Positions 24,201 to 33,094 are shown, counted from the first letter of the stretch. The stretch: 54,549 nucleotides of DNA from Clostridia bacterium (GCA_900766735.1 CAAFWO010000034.1:1-54549); one strand, 5' to 3'. Notes: a model not told the origin generated them from the letters alone. A program made the numbers and translations.

Positions 24201-24331
24201 GGTCGTCGTTTGTAAAGTCAGTTAAGAAAAAGAAATTATATAACATTGAGGCTGACAAAAACAGGGCTGAGCTTGACGAGTTTGAAAAACTGTTTATCAT
24301 CAAAAGCAACAAATTATATTTAAGAAATTAA
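21206..24331 (+). CDS. Large zinc-ribbon / Sel1-type repeat protein with C-terminal membrane helices
   Basis: The 1041-aa protein begins with a zinc ribbon (MFCYNCGKQ to HCPYCGIPL), followed by a glycine-rich GVKGAVKGALTAGAFNLG stretch near residue 180, long helical regions, and a Sel1-like segment around 500-590 (YYLGFLALKKRGSRGG, ALGYIKTAADMLFPPAV). Several diverged helical repeats, each beginning with a Y-x-x-x-E-L pattern, fill 620-850. A hydrophobic hairpin lies near 970-1010, with a short polar tail. ATG 21206 is chosen over 21197 because AGGAG lies 9 nt upstream. The role is unknown; zinc-ribbon membrane proteins beside kinases may be scaffolds (inference). Confidence 0.75.
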   Translation: MFCYNCGKQVDNTFKHCPYCGIPLTAAKDSIPQKNTGRPDVEVSLLGKKVFFSQSFIDYNNLRKRFYDKAAELEDNYICYYSDREHTFDALFDEEIPKAVYETVDAVKFGVSVLMEYGIDFIDEETLADMVTSDGNVKNALNYIYSKADEISDTAESLSEYRNAQRTSRGHWEGGGFGVKGAVKGALTAGAFNLGTNMFRGIGDAITNSRDRDKIAKMKQELANDEHVFRCLHNAVFDYSVKVFDSVYSLLSERGIIEKISFDSKKAEARAKNHIKQYESKKDDASYDNALNVLTECIEASPYSVGLYLDLYEIYRGDKSEVHELARFFGIERDYKNVLIRADNNWINTVKTWSDKTPSEINKKIKELKEIQSSDPYLDVSEYLRSLENQKLLSEKLNASSEMIAFNRAETDAKLNAEGLESLWELADNFNTYAEDILVSHYFDSCKKYYDYGDFQGLTAEILANVYKKFEQGNELAIFIIAYVNGRMCKAEILKFINVLSSVKKYASPLYYLGFLALKKRGSRGGYWNAEESGLSPSMALGYIKTAADMLFPPAVNYMYELFKYGKYNVTEADPAMAEHYLALLTAINKKESSSELYNRYIKLKENYPKEKAGRCDELLKLESELGRRTDIHDLVLSDYISNCESLKLKDYTIKELYSVTDKLMAFGKKFSYLTAPFLKATLTNYAQHVIKNTPSQGSIKKLIGEIDSVYSKYPELKDDSESLKKSLFSEYIKHSGSLSMQKYTPDELVSIRDELAGLSDAFSVPTDDMIADAVDKYIEYHLKNDLKNTDPESINTCVKNIDLLYEKFPSFKQILGNAKLKIIRKLFEAYNIAIGSGDKDKTEYNIKTLTNLSRSCSLDFSSYIKEESENLTQLTAKAEIDSRTACGTLYDTAEEAEAVKKETEILENILKTESISDAAKQFKLMQCDFKTETVKSKVEELAKKLLGRIFELHNHARRKSSVPRFILSIVGTPIIALFGLAFSIPGILFALAVLYFVWSSFVKSVKKKKLYNIEADKNRAELDEFEKLFIIKSNKLYLRN

Positions 24332-24333
24332 GC

Positions 24334-24361
24334 AAAAAAGCACTCGTATGAGTGCTTTTTT
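24334..24361. terminator. Bidirectional terminator between convergent genes
   Basis: AAAAAAGCACTC (24334-24345) pairs perfectly with GAGTGCTTTTTT (24350-24361), 4-nt loop. It ends on the stop region of the response regulator. Confidence 0.88.
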
Positions 24362-25077
24362 TATCCGATAAAAAACTGTCTTTCCCGGTAATCCAAAAAT
24401 GCGTCGGTCAAGTCCTTTTTATAGCTTCGGCTGATCGGAACCGCGCGGTCAAAATGATAAAGAAGAATTCTCTTTTCCTCTATCACCCTTATGTATGCCA
24501 GGTTGACCGCAAAGGCACGATGAACCCTGGCGAACCTGCCGTTCTCTATCGTGTCCAATATGTCGCCGAGCGAAGAACGCACCTTATACGCCTCGTCTTT
24601 AAGCCTTATCACGACCATATGGCCGATGCTCTCAAACAAAATGATGTCCTCTAAAAAGATCCTCACCTTGCTACGCTCTGTATTTATGACGATCGACGTG
24701 CTCCTGTCGTCCAGTTTTTCCCGGATTTCGCGCATCGTGTCCTTAAACGACTCATGCGCCACAGGCTTAACCAAAAATCTGAACGGCTGGCATTTGAAGC
24801 TTTCCTGCATATATGACGTGTGCGCCGAAATGAATATGATCAGCACATGGCTGTCACATTCGCGCACTGCGTTCGCCGTGTCAAGTCCGTTCATTTTCCC
24901 CATTTCCATGTCGAGAAAAACCGCGTCCGGCCGTTTTCGACTGTTTCTGTATGCCGCAATAAGCTCTTCTCCCGAATGGTAAACATCATATTCAGGACAG
25001 TTGATGTTATCATTGTCGAGATACCCGGAAATAAGATCCGTGTATTTTTCATCGTCATCGCAAATCGCTATATACAC
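24361..25077 (-). CDS. LytTR-family response regulator (orphan)
   Basis: A 238-aa regulator: receiver domain (~1-120) with acidic pocket CDDDE, phospho-acceptor in FLDMEMGKMNGL, FISAHTSY and KPV lysine; then a LytTR DNA-binding domain (~140-232; IILFESIGHMVVIRL, FARVHRAFAVNLAYI). AgrA/LytR-type regulators normally pair with a HPK10 histidine kinase, but no kinase is next to it here, so the signal comes from elsewhere. It is downstream of the HgdC gene on the same strand (47 bp) and could be in its operon. Confidence 0.9.
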   Translation of the reverse strand: MYIAICDDDEKYTDLISGYLDNDNINCPEYDVYHSGEELIAAYRNSRKRPDAVFLDMEMGKMNGLDTANAVRECDSHVLIIFISAHTSYMQESFKCQPFRFLVKPVAHESFKDTMREIREKLDDRSTSIVINTERSKVRIFLEDIILFESIGHMVVIRLKDEAYKVRSSLGDILDTIENGRFARVHRAFAVNLAYIRVIEEKRILLYHFDRAVPISRSYKKDLTDAFLDYRERQFFIG

Positions 25078-25124
25078 TTGCCGCTCCCCCTTTTGTCTGC
25101 CCTAGGCTTCCTTTTACAAAAGAA

Positions 25125-26087
25125 TCAGACGGAGGCGCTCCACTTGCCGCACTTGTCGCCCCACATTGCGACGGTCTTCCCGTCCACAATGACCTTGATG
25201 ACTTCGCAGGCATTTGAGCAACCTGTGCATTCGAAGCTCTTCGGCGTGAACTCAAGGTCGATAAAGTCGAATCCCTTGAAGGCTGTTTCGCCGGTCGTCT
25301 CCGTGTGGTGCTTCGCCATGAGCGCCATTCCTATCGCGCCCATGACCGAGAAGTACTTGGGAATGATGACCTCATGGCCCGTCTGCTCCTCGAATGCCTT
25401 TATAATTCCCTTGTTTGCCGCAACGCCGCCCTGGAAAACGAACGGCGCCTCCAAAACCTTGCCGCGGCCCAAGTTATTAAGATAGTTTCTTACCAATGCG
25501 TCGCAAAGGCCTTTTATTATCTCCGCCTTCGAATAGCCGTACTGCTGTTTTGCGATCATATCAGACTCCGCGAAGACCGTGCATCTTCCGGCGATCCTGA
25601 CTTCGTTTTCCGCCGTCAGCGCAAGGTCGCCGAACTCCTGAATCGGGACGCCGAGCCTCTCCGCCTGGTGATCCAAAAATGAGCCCGTGCCCGCGGCACA
25701 GACGGTGTTCATCGAAAAGTCGGTCACTATCCCGTCTTTCAAAATGATTATCTTTGAGTCCTGTCCGCCGATCTCAAATATCGTGCGCACATCCGGATGG
25801 TAGTGCACGGTCGCCGTCGCGTGCGCCGTGATCTCGTTTTTCACCACGTCCGCTCCGACCATGAGGCCGATCATCTGCCTTCCGCTTCCGGTAACGCCGA
25901 CGCCGCCGACCTCGAAGCCCTTACCCTCGATGTCCTCGCGCAGCTCCTCCATTCCGGCCTTGACCGAGTTTATCGGCTGACCCTTTGTTCTTATATATCT
26001 CGCGAAGAGAACCTCGGCATTCTCGTCCACAGCAACGACGTTCGTGCTGACAGACCCCGTGTCGATTCCAATGTATAATTTGCTCAT
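25125..26087 (-). CDS. Acyl-CoA dehydratase activase (HgdC/BadF ATPase family)
   Basis: An ASKHA ATPase: YIGIDTGSVSTNVV (phosphate loop 1), FEIGGQDSKII, and the two cysteines of the bridging [4Fe-4S] cluster in VCAAGTGSFLD and GRCTVFAESD. It shoots electrons into (R)-2-hydroxyacyl-CoA dehydratases or related double-cubane proteins with ATP. The C-terminus has an added motif, ECTGCSNACEV plus GDKCGKW, that could bind another cluster. Start 26087 (MSKLYIGID) is the family start; the longer frame to 26174 enters the upstream gene. It is third in an operon with two HgdB-like genes and no obvious substrate-specific dehydratase. Confidence 0.88.
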   Translation of the reverse strand: MSKLYIGIDTGSVSTNVVAVDENAEVLFARYIRTKGQPINSVKAGMEELREDIEGKGFEVGGVGVTGSGRQMIGLMVGADVVKNEITAHATATVHYHPDVRTIFEIGGQDSKIIILKDGIVTDFSMNTVCAAGTGSFLDHQAERLGVPIQEFGDLALTAENEVRIAGRCTVFAESDMIAKQQYGYSKAEIIKGLCDALVRNYLNNLGRGKVLEAPFVFQGGVAANKGIIKAFEEQTGHEVIIPKYFSVMGAIGMALMAKHHTETTGETAFKGFDFIDLEFTPKSFECTGCSNACEVIKVIVDGKTVAMWGDKCGKWSASV

Positions 26088-26098
26088 AATTTCACTCC

Positions 26099-27232
26099 TT
26101 AAACGCTGACAGTTTCTTTTTCGGGCGCTTTTTTGGTAACTGCTCCCGTCTTTACCTTTTTTCTGTTTTTGCAAAGGTCACAGAACGCCTCCAGCCTCGT
26201 CTGCGTGTTCGCCTCGCCGTTCTGCTCGTCAATTGACATTGTGAGTATCGGAATATCCAGATCGTCCGAAAGCTTCGGGATCAGGCTTCTTGTCACAAGC
26301 TCGGGAAGGCAGCCGAAAGGCATCAAGTGAATAACCCCGTCAAAGTGCTTTGCCGCATAGTCCATTATCCTTCCGGTGTTCTCCATATCGTGGCCGCCGC
26401 AGTTACAGAGCTTGTATTTCTCGGCAAGATCCCACATTCTCCAGCCTTCGCTCTTATTGATCTTCCTCGGCTTTGTGTTATGCTCGATCCACTCGGAGAT
26501 GGTCTGATGGTTTACGACCTCGCACCCGAGTGCGTTTAAGCGCTTTTCGATCTGGTTATTCGTCGCGCGCTCCATAACGACATATATCTCGCCGACAAGG
26601 CCAATCCTGACCTTATCAGACTCCTTGACCGTCCTTTTTGGGATCGCGTCAAGCTTCTTCACCGACTCCTCATAGGTCTTTTTAAGCTCTTTTTTATTGT
26701 TGCACTTATAAAACGCCTTGTCGATCTCTTCTCTTGCGCGGTCAAACGAGCCGGACTCGACCTCATACGCGCGGTCGATATTTATCTTTCTGTCCACCGC
26801 GTCAAGATATTTTACCATGTCGAGCGCGAAAAGCGCATATTTTGCGACCTTATAAAGCGGAGTTTTGTTTTTGATGCGCTTTATCTGGCGGATGAAATAG
26901 CCCGTATGGCGGAATATCGAATCGAAAATGACGACGTCGACATCATAGCCGGCCTTCCTCAATATCTCCTCGTGCACCTTGCCGTATAACCCGGCACGGC
27001 AGGGGCCCGAACCGCCGGAGGAAATTATCATCTCCGCTCCCTTTTCGCACACCTCAAAATATGACCCCATCATAACCTTGAAGGGATAGCATATGAATTC
27101 CGGGCTGTACAAAACGCCCAGATCGAACGTGTGCTGTGTCGGAAGCGACGGAGCTATTACCTCGTGGCCCAAAAGCTCTAAAAACTTTTTATATGCAGTT
27201 GTCTGCCCCATGTAAGGGAAGGAAACCTTCAT
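26099..27232 (-). CDS. HgdB-like / 2-hydroxyacyl-CoA dehydratase-related protein
   Basis: A 377-aa protein of the CoA-dehydratase D-component/activase-related superfamily: FPYMGQTTAYKKFLELLGHEV, EFICYPFKVMMGSY, SSGGSGPCRAGLYGK, CNCGGHDMENTGR and LMPFGCLPELVTRSLIP. The conserved cysteines (in ICYP, GPCR, CNCGG, FGCLP) fit ligands of a [4Fe-4S] or double-cubane cluster. In other bacteria the same modules are fused into one long protein with the activase; here they are three genes. The 4-bp overlap with the preceding gene and 11-bp gap to the activase show an operon. The substrate is unknown. Confidence 0.75.
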   Translation of the reverse strand: MKVSFPYMGQTTAYKKFLELLGHEVIAPSLPTQHTFDLGVLYSPEFICYPFKVMMGSYFEVCEKGAEMIISSGGSGPCRAGLYGKVHEEILRKAGYDVDVVIFDSIFRHTGYFIRQIKRIKNKTPLYKVAKYALFALDMVKYLDAVDRKINIDRAYEVESGSFDRAREEIDKAFYKCNNKKELKKTYEESVKKLDAIPKRTVKESDKVRIGLVGEIYVVMERATNNQIEKRLNALGCEVVNHQTISEWIEHNTKPRKINKSEGWRMWDLAEKYKLCNCGGHDMENTGRIMDYAAKHFDGVIHLMPFGCLPELVTRSLIPKLSDDLDIPILTMSIDEQNGEANTQTRLEAFCDLCKNRKKVKTGAVTKKAPEKETVSV

Positions 27233-28200
27233 ACCAGCGCCTCCTTCTTTTTCATTTTGATCATATCGGTGAACGCCTCAAGCCTCGTCTGCACATGGTT
27301 GTCGCCCGTGTGCTCGTCGACTCTCATCGTCATAAACGGAATCTTTTTCTCTTCGCTTCTAAGCTCCATCAGCTTGCCGATGACAGAGTCCGGCCCGCAA
27401 CAAAACGCGGTTAAGTGGATTATGCCGTCTATCTCGCCCTTATCCAAAAGGTAGAGCGCGCTGTTATAGACCTTTCTTGCGAACACCCAGTAAGGCTCCT
27501 TCATCGCCTTTTTGTCGGGTGCGTTTATCTCCTCGGGCAGCATCTCAAACGTCGTGACGCCGACGCCCATCTCGTTAAGCTTTTTGACTGTGTCCATGCT
27601 GACAAAGTTGTCGTAAACGTTATAGACATAGCCCATCAATGCGATGTTTATGTTGTATTTCTTGATCTCGGGCGCTTCCTTGCCGGAAAGAATGTCAAAC
27701 GCCTGGGAAACGGTATATCCCTTTTCGGAAAGTGCGCGGAACTTTTCCTGACAGGCTCTCGCCTTTTTAAGCGCCTTTTTCATTTCGCCCTTCGTGACGC
27801 CCAGCTTTTCGGTGAGTGCAAGATAAGGCTCATCTTCATTTTCGACAGACTTTTTATTTTCGAAAAACGCCATCAGTATCTTATCCTCATATTCGGGCAG
27901 TGAATACTTCACAATATCCGAAAGGCCAAGAAACTTCGGGCAGTACCACTCGTTTTTCAGCTTGTAAAACACCGGTATAAATATAAAATCAACGCCTTTT
28001 TCGGTAAGATTTATAACGTGTCCGTTAAAAATCTTTATCGGCACACAAAATTCGGAAACGGTGATCTTTGAGCCCTCGGAAATGATTCTTCCGTTCGTAT
28101 CGTCCGAGATGACGACCTCACACCCGAGCTCGGAAAACAGGGTCTTCCAGAAAGGGCCGTAGTAATAATAAAGCAGCGCTTTAGGTATTCCTATCTTCAT
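27229..28200 (-). CDS. Acyl-CoA dehydratase activase-related protein (DUF2229 type)
   Basis: A 323-aa relative of the preceding family: MKIGIPKALLYYYYGPFWKTLFSELGCEVVISDDT, SEFCVPIKIFNGHV, LKNEWYCPKFLGLSD, LTAFCCGPDSVIGKLM and RVDEHTGDNHVQTRLEAFTDM, the last shared with the neighbour's DEQNGEANTQTRLEAF. The two thus look like an ancient duplication that may form a heterodimer. Conserved cysteines suggest an Fe-S cluster. It is the first gene of the operon, behind a promoter at 28254-28282, with GAAAGGA before the start. Confidence 0.8.
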   Translation of the reverse strand: MKIGIPKALLYYYYGPFWKTLFSELGCEVVISDDTNGRIISEGSKITVSEFCVPIKIFNGHVINLTEKGVDFIFIPVFYKLKNEWYCPKFLGLSDIVKYSLPEYEDKILMAFFENKKSVENEDEPYLALTEKLGVTKGEMKKALKKARACQEKFRALSEKGYTVSQAFDILSGKEAPEIKKYNINIALMGYVYNVYDNFVSMDTVKKLNEMGVGVTTFEMLPEEINAPDKKAMKEPYWVFARKVYNSALYLLDKGEIDGIIHLTAFCCGPDSVIGKLMELRSEEKKIPFMTMRVDEHTGDNHVQTRLEAFTDMIKMKKKEALV

Positions 28201-28253
28201 TTAACGAAAATCCTTTCATATTTAATATAGTATCTAAAAAATCACTTCCTTTA

Positions 28254-28282
28254 ATCTTAACACTTTTTCCGACAAAATGCAA
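28254..28282 (-). promoter_or_regulatory. Promoter of the HgdC-type operon
   Basis: On the minus strand: TTGCAT (28277-28282), 17-bp spacer, TAAGAT (28254-28259). It agrees with the consensus in 4 and 4-5 positions. Confidence 0.45.
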
Positions 28283-28311
28283 TAGGAATTATTGAACAAA
28301 TTTAAACCGAA

Positions 28312-28348
28312 AAGTCCGCCGTTATGATATTGTGATAACAGCGGACTT
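28312..28348 (-). terminator. Terminator after the AgcS gene
   Basis: AAGTCCGC (28312-28319) pairs with GCGGACTT (28341-28348), continued by GTTAT/ATAAC inside. On the minus strand TTTTC follows. Confidence 0.6.
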
Positions 28349-28371
28349 GACAGCAAAGCCTTTAATGTTGA

Positions 28372-29772
28372 TTATTTTATATTGCTCTTTTTGAAGTACT
28401 TTTTAGTCTCTGAGGCAACAACGCCGGAGAGAAGCAGGAGCGCAATAAGGTTCGGGATCGCCATAAGGCCGTTCAATGTGTCCGAAATGTCCCACATCAG
28501 CGTGCCGCTTCCGACGGAACCTATTATGCAGAAAAGAATGAACACGATCTTATAGATAAACGTTACGACCTTGTTTCCGTGGGTCAGATATTCCCAGCAG
28601 GACTGGCCGTAATAGCTCCAGCCGAGGATCGTGGACAGCGCAAAGAATAAAATGCTTATCTGTATCACCGTGCCGCCGATTGTGCCGGGCAGTATCTCGT
28701 TAAACGCCGCGGCAGCCGCCGCTCCCTTGGAAGCGAACGCATCAAGGCCTCCCTCTGTTCCGGTGATTCCGGACAAAAGAACGGTGAGCGCCGTGAAAGT
28801 GCAGATTACGATCGTGTCGGCAAATACCTCAAAAATTCCCCAGAGCGCCTGCTCTACCGGCTCTTCGGACGACGATGCCGCGTGAGCGATGGGTGCCGAG
28901 CCGAGGCCCGCTTCGTTTGAGAAGACGCCGCGTGCGAAGCCCTGGCGGATCGCCTCCGCCATTACATATCCGAAGATACCGCCGCCGATCGACTTAAGCG
29001 AGAACGCACCTTTGAAGATTGAAGCGAACACGTCCGGAATTTCCGTTACTCTGAAAACAAGAACCAAAATGCCGGCGAGGATATAGAATATCGCCATAAA
29101 AGGCACCATATAGCTCGTTACCTGGCCGATCCTCTTAACGCCGCCGATAGCGACTATCGCAACGATCGCGGCAAGGATACTGCCGGTGATGAGCGGCTTC
29201 ACTCCGAAAAGTCCCTCCATCGCGCCGGCGATCTCGCTCGACTGCGCGATGTTTCCGATTCCGAAGCTTGCGATTCCGCCAAGGAGTGCGAAAATAATCG
29301 CAAGGAATTTAAAGTGCTTTCCGAGGCCGTTTTCTATGTAGTACATCGGGCCGCCGTAGTGCCTGCCCGACGCGTCCTTCTCTCTGTATTTTACGGAGAG
29401 AGTAATCTCAGCGTATTTTGTGCACATTCCGAAGAATGCCGATACCCACATCCAGAATACCGCGCCCGGGCCGCCGGCAAAGATAGCGCCGGTGACGCCG
29501 GCGATGTTACCCGTGCCGACTGTGCCGGCAAGCGCCGTCGTCACCGCCTGGAACGGCGAAAGATTTGCGCCGTGGTCTTTTTTATCGCCCTTCTCAAAAA
29601 GCGAACCTACTGTATTTTTCATCATAAATCCGAATTTTCCGACCTGGATAAATCCGGTTCTGATGCTCAAATAGATACCCGTGCCGACCAAAAGCACAAG
29701 CATAATCGGCCCCCATGCAAATGAGTTCAGGACACCGTTTATATCGGTGACCCATTTTAGAAATTTTTCCAT
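28372..29772 (-). CDS. Alanine/glycine:cation symporter (AgcS family)
   Basis: A 466-aa, ~11-helix membrane protein of the sodium:alanine symporter family. Signatures are GTGIYLSIRTGFIQVGKFG near the N-terminus, FQAVTTALAGTVGTGNIAGV (substrate/Na+ site), WMWVSAFFGMCTKYAEITLSVKYREKD and ARGVFSNEAGLGSAPIAHA. It imports Ala, Gly or related small amino acids with Na+. No glycine riboswitch precedes it; the upstream spacer is only 40 bp, so it may be read through from the rhamnosidase operon. Confidence 0.93.
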   Translation of the reverse strand: MEKFLKWVTDINGVLNSFAWGPIMLVLLVGTGIYLSIRTGFIQVGKFGFMMKNTVGSLFEKGDKKDHGANLSPFQAVTTALAGTVGTGNIAGVTGAIFAGGPGAVFWMWVSAFFGMCTKYAEITLSVKYREKDASGRHYGGPMYYIENGLGKHFKFLAIIFALLGGIASFGIGNIAQSSEIAGAMEGLFGVKPLITGSILAAIVAIVAIGGVKRIGQVTSYMVPFMAIFYILAGILVLVFRVTEIPDVFASIFKGAFSLKSIGGGIFGYVMAEAIRQGFARGVFSNEAGLGSAPIAHAASSSEEPVEQALWGIFEVFADTIVICTFTALTVLLSGITGTEGGLDAFASKGAAAAAAFNEILPGTIGGTVIQISILFFALSTILGWSYYGQSCWEYLTHGNKVVTFIYKIVFILFCIIGSVGSGTLMWDISDTLNGLMAIPNLIALLLLSGVVASETKKYFKKSNIK

Positions 29773-29811
29773 TTTTCTCTTCCCTTCGGTTGATTATTTA
29801 TTATATGAGCC

Positions 29812-31928
29812 TTACTGCCTCATTATAACCTTATCAAATGTTTCGATCCTCTCGCCCGTGGGCAGGATAACGGTCTTTTTAAATTCTTCGGGTGATGTGA
29901 TCTTGATATAAAATCCGTCCTTTTTCTCCCACTCTACTCCGATCCTGCCAAAGACGGTATCGACCGAGCCCTTTGCCCCGGCGCGGCCGGAAATACAGGG
30001 CTTTATCAAAACTTCTTTTTTAACCGCGTCAATCTTCCTTATGCCAAGATCCATCGCCGAAAACTCAAAGAGCGCGGCAGAGCCCCACGCGTGGCACTCC
30101 GAACGCGAATCGGCCGGCGTTTCGGGCACTGTTGAGCAGTCGAGCGCGACCAAGTTTCGCATTTTATTTAAAAGCTCCTCCCTTTTTTCATAGAGTCCGG
30201 CTTTTTCAAGCGCTCTGAAATAAAAATATGCAAAAGCAAATGTTGCCTTGGACTCTAAGTCAAGCGAGTCTTCCATCACGGCCTTTTCTTTCCCGTCTGC
30301 CGCGCCGGCGAGCACCGCCCAGACCTGCTCGTGTTGTGCGAAATATTTCTTCGACGGTGAAGATGCATAAAGCCCTTTCTCCTCATCGTAGCATAACGAA
30401 TTTACATTTTCGTTCATCTCACGCGCGCTGAGCAAAAATTCCTCCGCCTCGCCGTTTCGGCCGATCATACGGCATATGTCCGCCGCCGCTGTAAGCGACG
30501 AGGAATACATCAGCGAAAGCACGGAGAGCGGCTCGCCCGGCTCTGAGTTCGGAATTCCGCGTTCAAACCCGTCCGCCCAGTCGATAAAGTTCCAGTTGGG
30601 GAACTTTTTGATAAGACCGTCCTCTCCCTTTTGCTCGCCGAAGCGGCAAAGCATCCTTTCGATAACGGGAATATATTTTCTCGCGGTTTCAAGGTCGCCC
30701 GAGATGAGAGCATAATCTCTCACCATAAAGCTGTAGATGAGCGCGAAGCCCGGGATTATCTGAAGTATGTTTGAAGGATAGCGCGACAGGAGCATTCCGT
30801 CCGCCCTCTGGGAAAGCGCAAAGTCCCTTATCGCCTTTTTTATAAGGCGGTAGTCGGAGCTTATGCGCGAGGAGAACACCGTCTGAAGATATGTATCCAT
30901 AAGGTACTGAAGCTGTTCGTAGTAAGGGCAGTCGGTGAACGTCTCGTGCATACAGCGCCTTAATGTGCGCTCGCTGATCTTTATAAGCTTTTCGTCCGTC
31001 TCATTATAAAGCTTTAAGTCGGACGAGCCCTCCAAAGGATAGCCCGTTTCGATGAAATCTATTTTTTCTATCTCCACGCCGTCGCACTCGGCCTTGACAT
31101 AGCGGAAGGTGCGAAACCAGTAGGACTCAAAAACTCCGCCGCCTGTCATTATCTCGTCGTAATCGCCGTAGATGCCGAGCGACGGATCGCTTCGCACGCC
31201 TTTAACGAGCTTATCGCCTCTCTTTTCGGCGCGGCACTCGGCATAGGTCAGCCGAAGCTTGCCCGTACCTTTTATTTTAACGCGGATAAAGGCGCATTTT
31301 TCCTCGCCGGCGTCGTAAACGTTCCCGTCCGATGACAAAAAGAGCCCCCGGAAAAATACATCATCGGGATCGTGCGCTTTTTAAGCAATATGCCGGGCGC
31401 GATGAGCCCGTATTCGTTCGAGCCGGCCTCCTCGGTAAACACCCTTTTATAAGGCACCGGGTCAACCGGTTCATATTCTTTTATTGTCACGCGCTCGTTC
31501 ATACCGATCGACGCGGAGACGGGCTCTGAAAAAAATTCAATATCGTTTGAAAGGGCGCATTTCCAGCCGGACTCGGTCGAAAGAAGCGCACTTTCCACGG
31601 CGAGGCACGCCTTTCCCGAACGGCTGACGGAGAGCAGCCTTTCGCGGTCCGCCCAGTCCCCGTCCGTCTTTAAAGAAAGGACGAGCGCCGTTATCTCATT
31701 TTCGCCCTTTTTCAAGGGAAGGCAGACCTCGTCATAATACCTTTCCTCCGTCGTGCCCTTAAGCGGTCCGACAGCCGTCAAAGCGCCATTTAAATATAGC
31801 TTATAGCGTGCGTTTGCAAATATTTTCACCGTCTCATTTTCCCCATCGGAAACGACGGTTTTTGTGAATTTATATACGGCGTTCTCATTTTCCTTCGCCG
31901 CGGGGTGCGTTATCGCCAATGCGTTCAT
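29812..31928 (-). pseudogene. Alpha-L-rhamnosidase-like glycoside hydrolase, frameshifted
   Basis: Two overlapping frames together make one ~705-aa protein. The N-terminal frame (31928 to ~31350) gives the beta-sandwich start (KIFANARYKLYLNGALTAVGP). The C-terminal frame (from ~31345 to 29812) gives a GH78-like (alpha/alpha)6 barrel (ESYWFRTFRYVKA, RRCMHETFTDCPYYEQLQYLMDT, NFIDWADGFERG, ETPADSRSECHAWGSAALFEF). The frames meet at five C at 31345-31349; a sixth would restore MMYFSGG followed by LFLSSDGNVYD. Acidic catalytic residues in the DCPYYEQ and ECHAW regions are kept. It is third in the DUF3737-patB operon (4-bp overlap). Confidence 0.8.
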
Positions 31929-33094
31929 ATGATCCCTCCAAAGGCCTTTTTAAGCCTTGACAGCCCGTCGTTTAGTGTTGCTCTCGGACAGGCCGTGTTA
32001 AGCCTCAAAAAACATCTTCCGTTGCCGCCGTATTGGGCACCTTCGCTTATGTAAAGCCCCGTCTTTTCGCGGACGGTTTTTGAAAGGGCGACAGAATCGT
32101 CCGTAAAATGCGAAACATCGAGCCAGAGAAGATATGTCGCGTCCGACTCAGCGACCGTGATTTTTGGGATATTCTCGCCGATAAAGCGGCGCGCGGCCGT
32201 CTTATTTTCATAAATGTATTCTTTAAGCTCACCGAGCCACTCATCGCCCTTGAAAAACGCCGCTTCCGCCGCGCGGACGGCGAAAACGTTCGGCTCTGCC
32301 ACCTCGTCGGTATTCACCGCGCGGCGCATTTTGTTAAAAAGGTTTTCGTTTTCCGCATAAAACGCCGCCGTCCCGATCCCGGCGAGGTTAAAGGCCTTCG
32401 TCGGCGCGAGAGCGGTTATGCTGATGTTTTTGCACGTCTCCGAGACCGAGGCGAAGGGCACATAGTCCTTCCCCGGGGTCGTGATGTCGCAATGTATCTC
32501 GTCCGAAATGACGGTGACGGAGTGCTTTTTGCACAGCTCACCGAGGCGCGAGAGCGTCTCTCTATCCCAGATATTGCCCGTCGGGTTCTGCGGATTGCAA
32601 AGGATCAAAAGCGACGTTTCGGGGTCGGACAGCTTTTCCTCAAGGTCTGAAAAGTCCATCTCATAACGCCCGGAATCATATTTAAGCGGGTTTTCGACGA
32701 CCCTTCTTCCGTTATTTATGACAGAATTAAAGAAAATATTATATGTCGGGGTCTGAATTATCACCTTTTCGGCCGGGGTGGTGAGCTTTCTCACCGCGCT
32801 TGAAATGAGCGGAACGACGCCCGTGACAAAGCAGAGCCCCTCTTTTTTCATTTTAAATGCGTGAAGCTTTTCCCAGTGGCGGATATATGCATCATACCAC
32901 CGGTCTGTAACAACCGAATAGCCGAAAACACCCTTTTGGGCGATTTTAACAAGCTCGTCCGTCACCTCCGGCGCGGTGCGAAAGTCCATATCCGCGACCC
33001 ACATGGGAAGTTCGTTCTCGCCCACGTTCCACTTTAATGAGCCCGTGTTTCTGCGGTCTATCACCTCGTCAAAATTATACTTCACCCATCTCAC
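31925..33094 (-). CDS. MalY/PatB-family PLP aminotransferase (cystathionine beta-lyase type)
   Basis: A fold-type I PLP enzyme of 389 aa: KWNVGENELPMWVADMDF (family N-terminus), CFVTGVVPLISSAV, LLILCNPQNPTGNIW, VISDEIHCDIT (PLP Asp), TALAPTKAFNLAG (Schiff-base Lys) and CFLRLNTACPR (carboxylate Arg). PatB/MalY enzymes cleave cystathionine or cysteine S-conjugates by beta elimination. It overlaps its neighbours by 4 bp on both sides, in an operon between DUF3737 and the rhamnosidase-like gene. Confidence 0.9.
   Translation of the reverse strand: MRWVKYNFDEVIDRRNTGSLKWNVGENELPMWVADMDFRTAPEVTDELVKIAQKGVFGYSVVTDRWYDAYIRHWEKLHAFKMKKEGLCFVTGVVPLISSAVRKLTTPAEKVIIQTPTYNIFFNSVINNGRRVVENPLKYDSGRYEMDFSDLEEKLSDPETSLLILCNPQNPTGNIWDRETLSRLGELCKKHSVTVISDEIHCDITTPGKDYVPFASVSETCKNISITALAPTKAFNLAGIGTAAFYAENENLFNKMRRAVNTDEVAEPNVFAVRAAEAAFFKGDEWLGELKEYIYENKTAARRFIGENIPKITVAESDATYLLWLDVSHFTDDSVALSKTVREKTGLYISEGAQYGGNGRCFLRLNTACPRATLNDGLSRLKKAFGGII

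Noticed and set aside
29773..29811. Glycine riboswitch before the AgcS symporter
   Set aside because: The upstream spacer is 39 bp and shows no tandem aptamer.
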